Source of the DNA: an uncultured bacterium | GTDB taxonomy: Bacteria; Bacillota; Clostridia; Lachnospirales; Lachnospiraceae | Assembly (NCBI GenBank): GCA_905214855.1 | Contig: CAJMNU010000082.1 | Location: 1-6,531, forward strand | Direction of reading: 5' to 3' | DNA length: 6,531 nt | In this document: positions 6,464-6,531 of the stretch, in pieces | Numbering within the stretch: position 1 is the first letter of the stretch | How the letters are laid out: each line of letters starts with the position of its first letter | Position numbers and translations under genes: made by a program | Notes under the pieces: model-generated | Seen by the model: the letters and a program-made list of their open reading frames with translations, nothing else | Told to the model about the DNA's origin: nothing | Databases searched by the model: none

Positions 6464-6531
6464 GTGATAGATAGAACAGCCTCAGTGGGCGTGTTTGACT
6501 CAGGAGTAGGAGGTCTTACTGTGGTGCGTGA
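6464..6531 (+). CDS. murI: Glutamate racemase, N-terminal fragment (cut by window edge)
   Basis: Only 22 codons are present, but they contain the racemase's diagnostic N-terminal motif V-G-V-F-D-S-G-V-G-G-L-T-V-V-R (residues 8-22). It includes the D-S-G segment with the conserved aspartate next to the active site. The enzyme interconverts L- and D-glutamate in the cytosol to supply D-glutamate for peptidoglycan. The start is GTG. The Asp/Glu racemase family is certain. Glutamate racemase rather than aspartate racemase is strongly favoured by the FDSGVGGLTV wording, which is typical of MurI. The catalytic cysteines lie beyond the window. Confidence 0.88.
   Translation, partial: MIDRTASVGVFDSGVGGLTVVR

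Overview
The window looks like chromosomal core sequence from a low-to-moderate GC Gram-positive anaerobe of the Clostridia, most likely Lachnospiraceae-like. The evidence is AT-rich intergenic DNA, strong AGGAGG-type ribosome binding sites, a two-subunit PyrB/PyrI aspartate transcarbamoylase (the class with a zinc regulatory subunit, which Bacillus lacks), and an ABC transporter whose partner is a monoderm-style anchored surface protein. The taxon is an inference from style, not from a marker gene.

Layout. Positions 55-1406 (minus strand) hold pyrB and pyrI, overlapping by 7 nt. They make the catalytic and regulatory chains of aspartate carbamoyltransferase, the committed step of pyrimidine synthesis. 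Positions 1407-1591 are a divergent promoter region. It carries a pyrB promoter with a perfect TATAAT, a 14-bp perfect palindrome over the predicted pyrB start point, and an extended -10 promoter facing right. The predicted pyrB leader is only about 39 nt, too short for PyrR-type attenuation. Positions 1592-2395 encode an unrecognised protein with faint uracil-DNA-glycosylase-like motifs.

Positions 2481-6368 (plus strand) are a tightly coupled three-gene operon: an ABC ATPase of the MacB/LolD/FtsE type, a 610-residue surface protein with a signal peptide, about four Ig-like modules and a C-terminal membrane anchor, and a four-helix MacB/FtsX-type permease with a large extracellular loop. The genes overlap by 4 nt and 14 nt, so they are very probably translated together. 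The upstream 85 nt hold a good -10, a poor -35 and a tandem direct repeat, which suggests activator control. A reasonable model is a membrane complex in which ATP hydrolysis moves the permease's extracellular domain and the anchored modular protein acts as its extracellular partner. The substrate is unknown.

The right edge (6464-6531) contains the first 22 codons of glutamate racemase (murI), a peptidoglycan precursor gene, starting with GTG. No tRNA, rRNA, CRISPR array, insertion sequence or prophage sign was seen. The least described part of the window is the ATPase / modular surface protein / permease operon, followed by the UDG-like protein.
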